Positions 24,438 to 33,589 of a stretch of 64,000 nt of DNA are shown here, in pieces. The stretch lies in contig NZ_VAUV01000011.1 in assembly GCF_005780165.1 (NCBI RefSeq), forward strand, positions 172,126 through 236,125, given 5' to 3'. The translations under genes were made by a program, and so were the position numbers. The notes beneath the pieces were generated by a model, which was not told the origin of the DNA, did not search any database, and saw only the letters and a program-made list of their open reading frames with translations. The stretch's first letter is position 1, and the number at the start of each line of letters is the position of its first letter. This DNA comes from Phragmitibacter flavus. GTDB taxonomy: Bacteria; Verrucomicrobiota; Verrucomicrobiia; Verrucomicrobiales; Verrucomicrobiaceae.

Positions 24438-26132
24438 TTAAACCCGGAACAATGCGCCCAATTTTTTGCCCAAAATGAGGCCCGCTCCCAGCAACGTTAC
24501 CCCCAGGAAGAGCATGGCCCAAACCCCCAACGCGGCAGCAAGAAATGGTCCCGTTCCCAGCGCGCCCACCAGAGAATAGATCGCTTTCGTGATCGGATAA
24601 TGCGTGGCCTGTTGCGCCAGGATCATCGAATCCGAGACCTCAAGCATGGCAAATGAAAACGCCAAAAGGCCACCGGCGATCAGGTTGGGCAAAATCAATG
24701 GCAAAGTCACTTTCCACAGCGCTTTCAAAGGTGGACAACCCAAATTTTGCGCCGCTTCCTCCAGCGTTGGACTCACCTGCTGGAATCCCGCACTCGCCGA
24801 TCGCACCACATACGGCAGGCGCCGAACCGCGTAGGCCACGATCAACAACAACACCGGATCTTCGCCGATCATCAACCAGTGAAAAGGCTGCCCTTCCCGA
24901 GCCATGGCCAAATACCCAAACGCCAGCACCAGACCCGGCACCGCCAGCGGCAGCATTGCCATCGCATCCAGCAACTGCCTCCCCCAGATCTTCGTCCGCA
25001 CATTCACATAAGCCACCCCGATGCCCAGAACCAAATCCAGCAAGGTCGCAAATGACGCATACTTCAGGCTGTTGGAAATCGCCGTGAGGGTCAGCTCATG
25101 ACTCAACGCGCCGGAGTAATGAGCCAGCGTCAGCCCTTCAGGGAAAACGGTTTGATACCAATCGGTCGAAACCGACAACATCAACACCCCGATATGCGGA
25201 ATCACCGCCGCTCCGATGCACAACACAAAACTCATCGTGCAAAGCCAGGCCCCCAGCGGCTTCGGCCGGATCATCTCGCGACCCATCGTTGCCCGTCCAC
25301 CGCCACTCGCATTGCCCCGCTCAAACATCAGTTTGCTGGTGGCATACATCAGCGTCGTCAAGGTCAGCAACACCACCACCAGCGCATACGGAAACGGGTT
25401 TCCGCTCAGGTCCTTGATCGCATTAAAAATCTGCACACTGGTCACCATCTGGTAATCAAACACCAGCGGCACGCCCAATTCCGTGAAACCCCAGATGAAC
25501 ACAATCGTGCCCCCTGCAAAAACTCCGGGCATGATCAGCGGCAACGTCACCTTCCAAAACCGTCGCCAAGGGGGACACCCCAGATTCGCTGCCGCATCTT
25601 CCAGCGCCGGATCAAGATTCGACAACGCCGCCGTCACATTCAAATACAGGATCGGATACAAATGCAGCACGTTCATGATGATGATGCCCACCATCTGCCC
25701 CTGCCCCAGCCAGTCCACCGGATGCTCCGGGTCCATCAACCCAATCTGCATCAAAAAACTGTTGATCGAACCCGCCTGACCCAGCATCGCCCGCACCCCG
25801 ATTGCGCCCACAAACGGCGGAAGGATCATCGGCACCAGGATCAGCGAATTCAGCAACGGCTTGCCCGGAAACTCATAACGCGTGAACACCAGCGCCAATG
25901 GCACCGCCACAATAAGGCATCCGAGGGTCGTGAACGATCCCATGATCAGCGAATTCCACAACCCTTCGCGATAAACCGGATTGCGAAAAACCTCCCACAC
26001 ATACTCCAGCGTAAAGCCACCCTTCGTCGACACAAAAGCGACCTCCAGCGTGCTCCAGATCGGCATCAGAAAGAAGCACGCAAAAAACAGCGTCATCGCT
26101 CCGAAAACCGACCATGTGAAAGAACGAGACAT
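24438..26132 (-). CDS. Ferric-iron-type ABC transporter permease (FbpB/FutB-like)
   Basis: 564 residues with two fused permease domains of six helices each. Each carries an EAA loop for ATPase contact: LEDAAANLGCPPWRRFWKVTLPLIMPG in the first half, and LEEAAQNLGCPPLKALWKVTLPLILPN in the second. The duplicated architecture and the VPLALVFTRYEFPGK start are typical of iron(III) and similar uptake permeases. It lies three bases after the binding-protein gene, so the two are certainly co-transcribed. No ATP-binding gene (fbpC) is in the window, so an ATPase must be shared from elsewhere. The iron substrate is inferred from family only. Confidence 0.88.
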   Translation of the reverse strand: MSRSFTWSVFGAMTLFFACFFLMPIWSTLEVAFVSTKGGFTLEYVWEVFRNPVYREGLWNSLIMGSFTTLGCLIVAVPLALVFTRYEFPGKPLLNSLILVPMILPPFVGAIGVRAMLGQAGSINSFLMQIGLMDPEHPVDWLGQGQMVGIIIMNVLHLYPILYLNVTAALSNLDPALEDAAANLGCPPWRRFWKVTLPLIMPGVFAGGTIVFIWGFTELGVPLVFDYQMVTSVQIFNAIKDLSGNPFPYALVVVLLTLTTLMYATSKLMFERGNASGGGRATMGREMIRPKPLGAWLCTMSFVLCIGAAVIPHIGVLMLSVSTDWYQTVFPEGLTLAHYSGALSHELTLTAISNSLKYASFATLLDLVLGIGVAYVNVRTKIWGRQLLDAMAMLPLAVPGLVLAFGYLAMAREGQPFHWLMIGEDPVLLLIVAYAVRRLPYVVRSASAGFQQVSPTLEEAAQNLGCPPLKALWKVTLPLILPNLIAGGLLAFSFAMLEVSDSMILAQQATHYPITKAIYSLVGALGTGPFLAAALGVWAMLFLGVTLLGAGLILGKKLGALFRV

Positions 26133-26135
26133 CGA

Positions 26136-27932
26136 TTATTTCCCCTCCTTCGCCAGTTGATAAGCCAGCTCATAATGCCGCCGAAAACGCTGAGTCATCT
26201 CCCGAGTCAAACGCATCTCCAGCTCCTTGTCCTTCTTGCCAAGATCCGCCGCCAGTCGCTTGGTCGCCTCATAGTTCACCAGACTCACATCCTCAAAAGC
26301 CGCCACCGCACGAGGAGGAAAATCCGCCGCGATGATGGCCTTCCACGCCCGCTGTTGATCCGCATGAACGTGAATGCACATCACCTTCACCAGAAATCTC
26401 ACCGCCCCAAACAATGACCCCGTCCACTCTGGCCGGTAAGTGAAAAGCTTCGCCTGCTCAAACGGCAACAAACCGGCATCGGTCATCAAAGCCTGATTCT
26501 CCGCCGTGTAAAAATCGCGTCGCACCGGCAGACGTCGCAACGCTGCCTCCTGCGGTCCGCCCGCCGTCCCTGGCTGGTAGTTCCATAACTTCTGCCCTTC
26601 CGGCGTCAGCACAAACTCCATGAACGCCATCGCCAGTTCAGGATCGGGAGCGCCACGCAACATCGCCACCGGGTCCACCCCGATGCTCGATCCACCCACC
26701 GGGGCCACAAAATGAATCCGTGTGCTGCCATCCGCCTTCCTCACCTGTTCCTCAAAACTGCGACCATAAAAATCGATGCACATGCCCGCCGCTGAATCAC
26801 CCTGACAAACCTCCAACGGAATCTTGGTGGCCGAATCCGTAAAATACCGCGCATTGGCACTCACCCTTTGAATCAATCGCAATCCCCTCTCCCACCCCTG
26901 TTCCAAAGCCGCCTTCAATCGTGTCTCTTCCGTGCTGAACGTCGCCGGATCTTTCGTCAACTCCTCCAGCCGCAACTGCATTTGCTGCTGAATCAATTGC
27001 TCCAATGACTTCGTCACCGTGCCGCTTTTGTTCGGATCCGACAGCGCCACCTGCCCGATCAATCGCGGATCCGCCAGATCCGCCCATTGCGTTGGAGCCT
27101 TCTCGACCCCCAACCGCTTCAATACATCCGAGTTGTAACAAATCCCCAAACTCGAAAGACAGGTTCCCACCCACCTCATTTCCTGGTCGTAAAATGGCTC
27201 ACCACTCACACTTGGAGGGATCACTTCATCCGTGAACCAGTCCGGATGCTTTTCTCTCAACGGCTTCAACCCAAATTTTCCCGACGGATCAGCCGCCACC
27301 AAAATTCCCGCCGAAGCTTGCTGCTCGAAATCAAAAGAACCGCCCCCGAAAAACAGATCAATGCCAATCCCCACGTTCGATTCCATAAATGCCCGCCGCG
27401 CCACGCCTGCCGCCGACTCATCCGTCGATTTCAGTTTTGAATTCGCATAGGCCAGCCCCACTTCATGCGACCAATCCTTCTTCAGCGTCCGCGTCCAATA
27501 ATGCTGAAACGCCCCGCCATATTCCGACCTCAACAGCATCGCCAATTCCGCCGTTCCACCCGTCCGCCAGTCGATATAAACCACCTGACCCGTTTTTTCA
27601 CGCCAGTAGCGCGTGAATGCCAAGGCAAATTCCTGGCGGATTTTTTCGTGATGCGGCGTCAATATCACCAAACGCCGGTCATACGAAGCAGGTGCCGTGC
27701 TTTCTTTCGGCTTGAGCAACCACGGTGCCGCCAGCACCACCAGCATCGCCACCAACACCCACACCTCCCGCCGCCAGCCCTTGCGGACAGGCACCAACTC
27801 AGCAGGCGGGGCATCGGGAGCAGCAGCATCCATACACAATTGAACAAGCGACGTCTCCAGAGAAGCGGATTCCATTCCAAACGCAACCAAACACTCGTGA
27901 CAAGCGTCTCCATTCTTCCCCGGCGAACGCAT
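26136..27932 (-). CDS. Membrane-anchored extracellular solute-binding protein of the iron-type ABC system
   Basis: 598 residues. An unusual cytosolic N-terminus of about 50 residues contains CHECL; it is followed by one membrane helix (WVLVAMLVVLAAPWLL) instead of a cleaved signal. The binding fold (about 85-500) has VILTPHHEKIRQEFALAFTRYW, SLGICYN, WADLADP, DPNKSGT, YGRSFEEQV, PVGGSSIGVDPVAMLRGAPDPELAMAFMEFVLTPEGQKLW, typical of ferric-type binding proteins. A C-terminal charged helical extension (about 540-598) is extra to the family. It is much longer than the usual 340-400. The start at 27932 is backed by a GGGAG Shine-Dalgarno seven bases upstream. Divergent from purF. Confidence 0.85.
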   Translation of the reverse strand: MRSPGKNGDACHECLVAFGMESASLETSLVQLCMDAAAPDAPPAELVPVRKGWRREVWVLVAMLVVLAAPWLLKPKESTAPASYDRRLVILTPHHEKIRQEFALAFTRYWREKTGQVVYIDWRTGGTAELAMLLRSEYGGAFQHYWTRTLKKDWSHEVGLAYANSKLKSTDESAAGVARRAFMESNVGIGIDLFFGGGSFDFEQQASAGILVAADPSGKFGLKPLREKHPDWFTDEVIPPSVSGEPFYDQEMRWVGTCLSSLGICYNSDVLKRLGVEKAPTQWADLADPRLIGQVALSDPNKSGTVTKSLEQLIQQQMQLRLEELTKDPATFSTEETRLKAALEQGWERGLRLIQRVSANARYFTDSATKIPLEVCQGDSAAGMCIDFYGRSFEEQVRKADGSTRIHFVAPVGGSSIGVDPVAMLRGAPDPELAMAFMEFVLTPEGQKLWNYQPGTAGGPQEAALRRLPVRRDFYTAENQALMTDAGLLPFEQAKLFTYRPEWTGSLFGAVRFLVKVMCIHVHADQQRAWKAIIAADFPPRAVAAFEDVSLVNYEATKRLAADLGKKDKELEMRLTREMTQRFRRHYELAYQLAKEGK

Positions 27933-27996
27933 TTTTCATCTCCCACCTTGCCATGGCCCCACACCCGTTCCATAATGCCGACCCTCGATTTTCCGA

Positions 27997-29964
27997 ATGA
28001 GCGATCCAATCAGGCATGAATGCGGCATAGCGGTCGTGCGGCTTCTAAAGCCGCTGGGCTACTACCATCACAAATACGGCAGCGCCCTTTGGGGACTGGA
28101 CAAGCTTCACGCGCTCATGATCAAGCAGCGCAACCGCGGTCAGGACGGCATGGGCGTCGGCTGTGTGAAGCTCAACATGCAGCCCGGCCAGCCCTACATG
28201 TTCCGGCTGCGCTCCAGCAAAAGCAATTCCATGGAAGAAGTCTTCGGCGAAATCGAAGACGACTACAAAACCACCGCGAAACAGATCAATCGCGAGCGCA
28301 AAATCACCGCCCGCGAGCGCGGCACCGACTACGTCAAATTCGAGAACGATTCAGAAGCCATCAAAAACCACTTCGACTACGGCGGTGAAGTGCTGGTTGG
28401 CCACCTTCGCTATGGCACCTCCGGCAGCTTCGGCAAAGCCTCCTGCCACCCCTACCTGCGCCGCAGCAACTGGCCGACGCGCAGCCTCATCGTCCTCGGC
28501 AACTTCAACATGACCAACACCCGCGAACTCAACGACATCATGCGTCGTCGCGGCCAGCATCCGGTTGTCGATACCGACACCCAGACCGTTCTCGAAGAAA
28601 TCGGCTTCCATCTCGACGAAGCCCACACCAGTCTCTACCACGACCTCCGCGGCAAGATGGACGGCATCGAAATTCCCGCCGAAATCAGCCGCCAGCTTGA
28701 TGTCACCCAGGTCATCAGTGAATCCGCCGCCCACTGGGACGGTGGTTACGCCATCGCCGGCACCATCGGCAACGGCGACGCCTTCGTGATGCGCGATCCC
28801 AATGCGATTCGCCCCTGCTTCTACGTTCAGACCGACGAATACATCGCCTTTGCCAGCGAACGTGCCGCCCTTCGCTCCGTGTTCGAACTCGAAGAAACCG
28901 ACACCCACGAACTCCCCGCCGCCCACGTCGCGGTGATCAAAAGTGACGGACGATTCTCCATCAATTCGTTCGCTGAACCTCGTCTCCCCACCCCCTGCTC
29001 CTTCGAGCGCATCTACTTCTCACGCGGCAACGACGCCTCCATTTATCACGATCGCAAAGCCCTCGGTGAAGCCCTCGTTCCCCAGCTTCTCGAAGCCGTT
29101 GGCAACGACCTCGCCAACACCGTCCTCAGCTTCGTCCCCAACACCGCCGAAACCGCCTACTACGGCCTTATGGACGGCCTGCGCAAACAGCGTCGCGCAG
29201 AAGTCAAAGCGGCCCTGCTTGAAATGATCCAACGCGGCGAGTTCGACGAATCCAAGATTGACGATCTCATTCTGCAAAACTGGCCGCGCTCCGAAAAAAT
29301 TGCCCACAAGGACATCAAGAGTCGCACTTTCATCTCCCAGGAAAGCGGTCGCGACCAGCTCGTCTCCAGCGTTTACGACATCACCTACGGCGTCGTCAAA
29401 CCCGACGACCATTTGGTGATCGTTGACGACTCCATCGTGCGTGGCACCACTCTTAAACAAAGCATCCTGCGCATCCTCGCCCGCACCAACCCACGCAGCA
29501 TCGTGGTCGTTTCCACCGCCCCGCAGATCCGCTACCCGGACTGCTACGGCATCGACATGAGCGAACTCGGCAAATTTATTGCCTTCCAGGCTGCCATCGC
29601 CCTGCTCAAGGAAACCGGACACCGCGACGTTATCGAACACACCTACCAAAACTGCATTGAGGAGCTCAAAAAGCCCGCTCACGAACAAAGAAACGTCGTT
29701 CAAGACATCTACGCTCCGTTCACCGACGAAGAAATCTCCGCCAAAATCGCCGAACTCGTCCGCCCGCAAAGCTCCGCCTGGAAAGGCGATCTGCGCGTCA
29801 TCTATCAAACCGTTGAAAACCTCCACACCGCCTTGAACAGCAACGCAGGCGACTGGTATTTCAGCGGCAACTTCCCCACCCCCGGCGGCTATCCCGTCGT
29901 CAACGGAGCGTTCATCCGCTACCACGAAAAACGCCCCGGCCGCGCCTACGACACCTTGTTTTAA
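27997..29964 (+). CDS. purF: Amidophosphoribosyltransferase-like glutamine amidotransferase (PurF family, long form)
   Basis: 655 residues. It is expected to catalyse the first step of purine synthesis, making phosphoribosylamine from PRPP and glutamine. The class II amidotransferase nucleophile is Cys9 in HECGIAVV, which needs removal of eight residues. QRNRGQDGMGVG and GHLRYGTSGSFGKASCHP belong to the glutaminase domain. The phosphoribosyltransferase half has the PRPP loop VIVDDSIVRGTTLKQSI and SRTFISQ. It is about 150 residues longer than E. coli PurF, with extra segments around 70-115 and at the C-terminus, as in long PurF relatives of Bacteroidetes and Verrucomicrobia. It heads the purF-purD-pyrR-pyrB cluster. 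Confidence 0.88.
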   Translation: MSDPIRHECGIAVVRLLKPLGYYHHKYGSALWGLDKLHALMIKQRNRGQDGMGVGCVKLNMQPGQPYMFRLRSSKSNSMEEVFGEIEDDYKTTAKQINRERKITARERGTDYVKFENDSEAIKNHFDYGGEVLVGHLRYGTSGSFGKASCHPYLRRSNWPTRSLIVLGNFNMTNTRELNDIMRRRGQHPVVDTDTQTVLEEIGFHLDEAHTSLYHDLRGKMDGIEIPAEISRQLDVTQVISESAAHWDGGYAIAGTIGNGDAFVMRDPNAIRPCFYVQTDEYIAFASERAALRSVFELEETDTHELPAAHVAVIKSDGRFSINSFAEPRLPTPCSFERIYFSRGNDASIYHDRKALGEALVPQLLEAVGNDLANTVLSFVPNTAETAYYGLMDGLRKQRRAEVKAALLEMIQRGEFDESKIDDLILQNWPRSEKIAHKDIKSRTFISQESGRDQLVSSVYDITYGVVKPDDHLVIVDDSIVRGTTLKQSILRILARTNPRSIVVVSTAPQIRYPDCYGIDMSELGKFIAFQAAIALLKETGHRDVIEHTYQNCIEELKKPAHEQRNVVQDIYAPFTDEEISAKIAELVRPQSSAWKGDLRVIYQTVENLHTALNSNAGDWYFSGNFPTPGGYPVVNGAFIRYHEKRPGRAYDTLF

Positions 29965-29984
29965 ACTAACCCCGAGTGTTCAGG

Positions 29985-30053
29985 TTCAGGTTTCAGTGTT
30001 CAGGAATGAATCAGTGACCCCAGAGCCTCCGACCTGAAAAACTGAAACCTGAA
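29985..30053. repeat. Long inverted repeat between purF and purD
   Basis: The arm at 29985-30004 (TTCAGGTTTCAGTGTTCAGG) pairs with 30033-30053, which is its near-perfect reverse complement with one extra base. The loop is 28 bases. No T-run follows, so it is not an ordinary terminator. The CAGGTTTCAG pattern suggests a dispersed palindromic element. It may lower the purD level relative to purF. Confidence 0.7.
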
Positions 30054-30069
30054 AACCGAAAACTTTAGA

Positions 30070-31320
30070 ATGAAAATCCTCGTTACCGGCAAAGGCGGAC
30101 GCGAACACGCCATCCTCACCGCGCTGCGCGAAAGCGCTCCTGATGCCCACCTTTACGTTTGGCCCGGCAGCGACGCCATGCAAAGTCTCGCCACCCGCGT
30201 TGAAGCCACCGGACTCGTCGATCTCGTCGCCTTCATGCAACGCGAACAAATCGATCTCTGCGTCGCCGGAGAAGAATCCTGGCTCGTCAAGGATCGCGGC
30301 CTCGCCAACATCTGCGCCGAAGTCGGCATCCCCTGCTGGGGCCCGCTTAAAGAGTCCGCGCAGCTCGAAGCCAGCAAAACCTTCGCCAAAAACTTTCTCC
30401 AGCGTCACCACATCCCCACCGCGAACTGCACCGTCGCCCAGACTCATCGCGACGCCGTCCGTGCCCTTGGCACCTATCCCATCGTCCTCAAATTCGACGG
30501 ACTCGCCGCCGGCAAGGGCGTCGCCGTCTGTCAGGACGAAGCCAGCGCCCTTGAGTTCATCGACGAAGTTTTCACCAAACAAACCTTCGGCACCGGCGAC
30601 TTGATCATCGAACAATGCCTCACCGGCCCTGAGATCTCCATTTTCGCCTCCGTCTGCGGCGACAAATACCACATCCTCATGCCCGCGCGTGACTACAAGC
30701 GCATCGGTGACAACGATGAAGGCCCCAACACCGGCGGCATGGGAGCGGTAGCCTCGCGTGACATCATCAGCGACGAACTCCTCGCTCAAATCGAGCAGAC
30801 CATTGTCCAACCCACCGTCGCCGGTCTCCAGCAAGACGGCCTCGTTTACCACGGCTTCCTCTATTTCGGCCTCATGCTCACTCCCAGCGGACCACAGGTC
30901 ATCGAATACAATTGCCGATTTGGCGATCCCGAAGCCGAAGCCGTTCTGCCAATGATCCAGGGCGACTTTGCCCACTATCTCCTCTGCGCGGCCAAGGGAG
31001 ACCTCAAGCGCAACCTCATTCATTTCCGCGACGGCTGGAGCACCTGCCTCATCCTCGCCAGCGACGGTTATCCGGCAACCTCACGCAACGGCGACCTCAT
31101 CAGCGGACTCGATCAGATCACTCAATCACGCGTCTATCATTGCGGCACCCGTAAAAACGCCGATGGCCAATACCAAACCAATGGGGGACGCGTCCTCGCC
31201 ATCGTCGCGCAGGGTGATACCCGCGAAGCCGCCCGCGAAGCCGCCTACGCTGACCTCAAAAAAGTCAGTTTCCCCGGCCAGCAAAGCCGCACCGACATCG
31301 CCAAACTTCATTTTGAGTAA
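30070..31320 (+). CDS. purD: Phosphoribosylamine-glycine ligase
   Basis: 416 residues. PurD is an ATP-grasp enzyme that joins glycine to phosphoribosylamine, the product of PurF encoded just upstream. It begins MKILVTGKGGREHAI, the family N-terminus. ATP-grasp landmarks are KFDGLAAGKGVAVC, EISIFASVCGDKY, PARDYKRIGDNDEGPNTGGMGAV and the metal site YNCRFGDPEAEAVLPM. The C-terminal domain ends with the usual REAAREAAY...KVSFPG helix. It is preceded by a 20-bp inverted repeat and closed by a terminator-like hairpin before pyrR. Confidence 0.96.
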   Translation: MKILVTGKGGREHAILTALRESAPDAHLYVWPGSDAMQSLATRVEATGLVDLVAFMQREQIDLCVAGEESWLVKDRGLANICAEVGIPCWGPLKESAQLEASKTFAKNFLQRHHIPTANCTVAQTHRDAVRALGTYPIVLKFDGLAAGKGVAVCQDEASALEFIDEVFTKQTFGTGDLIIEQCLTGPEISIFASVCGDKYHILMPARDYKRIGDNDEGPNTGGMGAVASRDIISDELLAQIEQTIVQPTVAGLQQDGLVYHGFLYFGLMLTPSGPQVIEYNCRFGDPEAEAVLPMIQGDFAHYLLCAAKGDLKRNLIHFRDGWSTCLILASDGYPATSRNGDLISGLDQITQSRVYHCGTRKNADGQYQTNGGRVLAIVAQGDTREAAREAAYADLKKVSFPGQQSRTDIAKLHFE

Positions 31321-31356
31321 CACCGATTTTCGGCCTGTGCGCAAGCCGGACATCCC

Positions 31357-31382
31357 AAGCACGGGCAACCCCCGTGCTTTTT
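31357..31382 (+). terminator. Terminator (possible attenuator) between purD and pyrR
   Basis: A 9-bp stem AAGCACGGG/CCCGTGCTT with loop CAACC, followed by TTTTT. It lies 36 bases after the purD stop and 61 bases before the pyrR ATG. It may simply end purD, or it may be read through under control of PyrR. No competing antiterminator or PyrR-binding loop was clear by eye. Confidence 0.75.
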
Positions 31383-31443
31383 CGTGCCTCAACCCCACTC
31401 AACACTTGCAACCAAATCACTCTCCCGCCAAACTCCCTGCGTA

Positions 31444-31992
31444 ATGCCGGACCCCGCGCCGCTCTTCGATCACCAGGCCATCACCCAGCGCATCGAGCGC
31501 CTTGCCAACCTCATTCGCGAGAATCATCCCGACGGAAATCTCGCCCTCGTCGGCATTCACAGTCGCGGCGTGCCGCTCGCCGAACGCCTCTACGCACTCC
31601 TCAAACCGCACTTCCCCGACCTTGAACTCGGCCGTGTCGACATCTCCCTCTATCGCGACGACCTCGGCAATCTCGCTACCATCCCGAAACTCATCGGCTC
31701 CGACATCCCCTTCGACCTCGACGACAAAAACGTCATCCTCTGCGACGAAGTGACCTACACCGGTCGAACCACCCGGGCCGCCATTGAAGAACTGCTAGAC
31801 TACGGACGTCCCGCCAAGGTCGAGATCGCCGCCTTCATCGATCGCGATGGCCGCGAGTTCCCCATCCACGCCGCCTACATTGGCGAGCATCTCGACATCC
31901 TTCCGCATCAACGCGTCCAGGTTCGCTTCACCGAAGTCGACGGCGAAGACGCCGTTTACATTCAGGATCACGACATCCGCCGCCCATCATGA
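31444..31992 (+). CDS. pyrR: Bifunctional pyr operon regulator/uracil phosphoribosyltransferase
   Basis: 182 residues. PyrR makes UMP from uracil and PRPP. In Gram-positives it also binds pyr mRNA to cause attenuation. The PRPP loop is VILCDEVTYTGRTTR (97-111), with a Glu where Asp is commonest. GIHSRGVPLAERL is the N-terminal phosphoribosyltransferase motif (usually GIRTRG), and the LYRDDL segment is also typical. The start is the ATG at 31444; an upstream start 60 bases earlier would include non-family residues. Its stop overlaps the pyrB start (ATGA), a tight coupling that supports a pyrimidine role. Confidence 0.92.
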   Translation: MPDPAPLFDHQAITQRIERLANLIRENHPDGNLALVGIHSRGVPLAERLYALLKPHFPDLELGRVDISLYRDDLGNLATIPKLIGSDIPFDLDDKNVILCDEVTYTGRTTRAAIEELLDYGRPAKVEIAAFIDRDGREFPIHAAYIGEHLDILPHQRVQVRFTEVDGEDAVYIQDHDIRRPS

Positions 31993-32918
31993 CACCCCGC
32001 AAAGACCTGCTCGACATCCAGAGCCTTACCGATGAGGAGATTGAATTCGTCCTCAGCAATGCCGTCCCTTTTAAAAATCTCTTCAAACGCTCCGTCAAAA
32101 AAGTCCCCACCCTGCGTGGTCGCACCGTATTGACCCTCTTCTACGAGCCAAGCACCCGCACGCTGTCCTCATTCGAAGTTGCCGCCAGCCGCCTCTCCGC
32201 CGACGTGATTAACTTCTCCGTCAGCACCTCTTCGGTGGTCAAAGGCGAATCCGTCCTCGACACGATCTCGACCTTGGAAGCCATGCGCACCGACTACGTA
32301 GTGGTCCGCCACAGCACCTCGGGCATCCCCAATCTCATCGCTAAAAACACCACCGCTTCCGTCATCAACGCGGGCGATGGCTTCCACGCCCACCCCACCC
32401 AGGCGCTGCTCGACGCCTTCACCCTTCGCGAGGTCTTCGGCGACAATCTCAGCAACAAACGCATCGCGTTCGTCGGCGACATCCAGCACTCGCGTGTTGC
32501 CCGCTCCACCAACCTTCTCTGCCGTCGGCTTGGCATGAAGACGGCCATGCTCGCCCCCAGTTCGCTCATCCCGCGCAATCATCCTCCCGAGGTCGACATC
32601 TTCAATGACTGGACCAGTCTCCACGCCTGGAACCCCGATGTTATCTACCTCCTGCGCGTCCAATCCGAACGTCAAAACGTCCCCTTCTTTCCCAGCCTTG
32701 GCGAATACCACAAAATCTACGGCCTCACCGACGAGCGACTCAAACCCATCCGCGACCGCGGCCTCTACGTCATGCATCCCGGCCCGGTCAACCGTGGCGT
32801 CGAACTCACCGACAACGTCATGAGCTACGAACGCAGCCTCATCAACCAGCAGGTCGAAAACGGCATCGCCGTGCGCATGAGCGTGCTTCACTGGCTTCGT
32901 CCAGGCTCACTGGAGTAG
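31989..32918 (+). CDS. pyrB: Aspartate carbamoyltransferase catalytic subunit
   Basis: 309 residues. It condenses carbamoyl phosphate with aspartate, the committed step of pyrimidine synthesis. The carbamoyl-phosphate site is EPSTRT (53-58), followed by LSSFEVAASRL; KGES (85-88) and GDGFHAHPTQALLDAFT (129-145) follow. The aspartate side has HPGPVNRGVE. The position after STRT is Leu where Arg is usual. The core STRT residues are intact. No pyrI regulatory subunit follows, so it is probably the unregulated class or uses PyrR control. It is translationally coupled to pyrR. Confidence 0.95.
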   Translation: MTPRKDLLDIQSLTDEEIEFVLSNAVPFKNLFKRSVKKVPTLRGRTVLTLFYEPSTRTLSSFEVAASRLSADVINFSVSTSSVVKGESVLDTISTLEAMRTDYVVVRHSTSGIPNLIAKNTTASVINAGDGFHAHPTQALLDAFTLREVFGDNLSNKRIAFVGDIQHSRVARSTNLLCRRLGMKTAMLAPSSLIPRNHPPEVDIFNDWTSLHAWNPDVIYLLRVQSERQNVPFFPSLGEYHKIYGLTDERLKPIRDRGLYVMHPGPVNRGVELTDNVMSYERSLINQQVENGIAVRMSVLHWLRPGSLE

Positions 32919-33011
32919 CTTTTCCTCCCGTTTCTACCCCGTCGAAACCATTTGCGCCCCGCCCACCCCGGTGGTAGCGAACTCACCCGCATTTCTCCTC
33001 TCACGCACCGC

Positions 33012-33515
33012 ATGAAATCCCATCAGCTCGTTTCCTCCATCAGCCCTGAACTCAAACAGGACATCATTCTTTACGTTCAAACGGAAACCAAAGAGGCCTT
33101 CCGCACCGCCCTCTTCCAAATTGGAGCCCAGCGCAAATTGCGTCCCCAATATTTTCAAAACAAAAGCCGCGCCGAACAGGGAGCCTGGCTCACCAAACAG
33201 CTCGAACTGAAAACCTTCGACAGCGTGGCCGAGCAGATTCTGCAACTCTGGCTCCTCAAAGCAAAGGTGCCCATGCTCACCGCCTTCCTCGACGCCGCCG
33301 ACATCAAGCATGATGGACAAGGCCAGGTCGACGACCTCCCCGATGAACTCACCACGGAGCAGATCAGCAAAGGTGTCGATGCCATGCTTGTGGATAACAA
33401 AGGCGAAGAAGTCGCCCTTTACCTGCACCTCTTCCAAAGCCAGCGCCCTGACGGATGGCCCACCATCACCGAAGCGCTCGAGTCCCGTCCAGAACTCAAA
33501 CTGGGCGCGGCATAA
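33012..33515 (+). CDS. Hypothetical soluble protein downstream of pyrB
   Basis: 167 residues, unrecognised. No signal or membrane segment. It appears mostly helical and acidic: SISPELKQDIILYVQTETKEAFRTALFQIG, AWLTKQLELKTFDSVAEQILQLWLL, then VDDLPDELTTEQISKGVDAML. The middle third is a compact helical bundle. The start at 33012 (MKSHQLVSS) is preferred over an ORF opening at 32952, because the upstream residues look non-coding. It lies 93 bases after pyrB and ends just before a strong terminator, so it may be the last gene of the nucleotide operon. No function implied. Confidence 0.6.
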   Translation: MKSHQLVSSISPELKQDIILYVQTETKEAFRTALFQIGAQRKLRPQYFQNKSRAEQGAWLTKQLELKTFDSVAEQILQLWLLKAKVPMLTAFLDAADIKHDGQGQVDDLPDELTTEQISKGVDAMLVDNKGEEVALYLHLFQSQRPDGWPTITEALESRPELKLGAA

Positions 33516-33546
33516 TTGTCCTCAAGAGATCTCTGGATTTTAAAGG

Positions 33547-33574
33547 ACCGGTGGCATCAACCACCGGTTTTTTT
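33547..33574 (+). terminator. Rho-independent terminator after nucleotide cluster
   Basis: Stem ACCGGTGG/CCACCGGT with loop CATCAA, followed by a run of T residues. It lies 31 bases after the previous stop, and its T-run ends 15 bases before the minus-strand small membrane gene ends. Confidence 0.9.
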
Positions 33575-33589
33575 GTGGGTTGAATCCGA

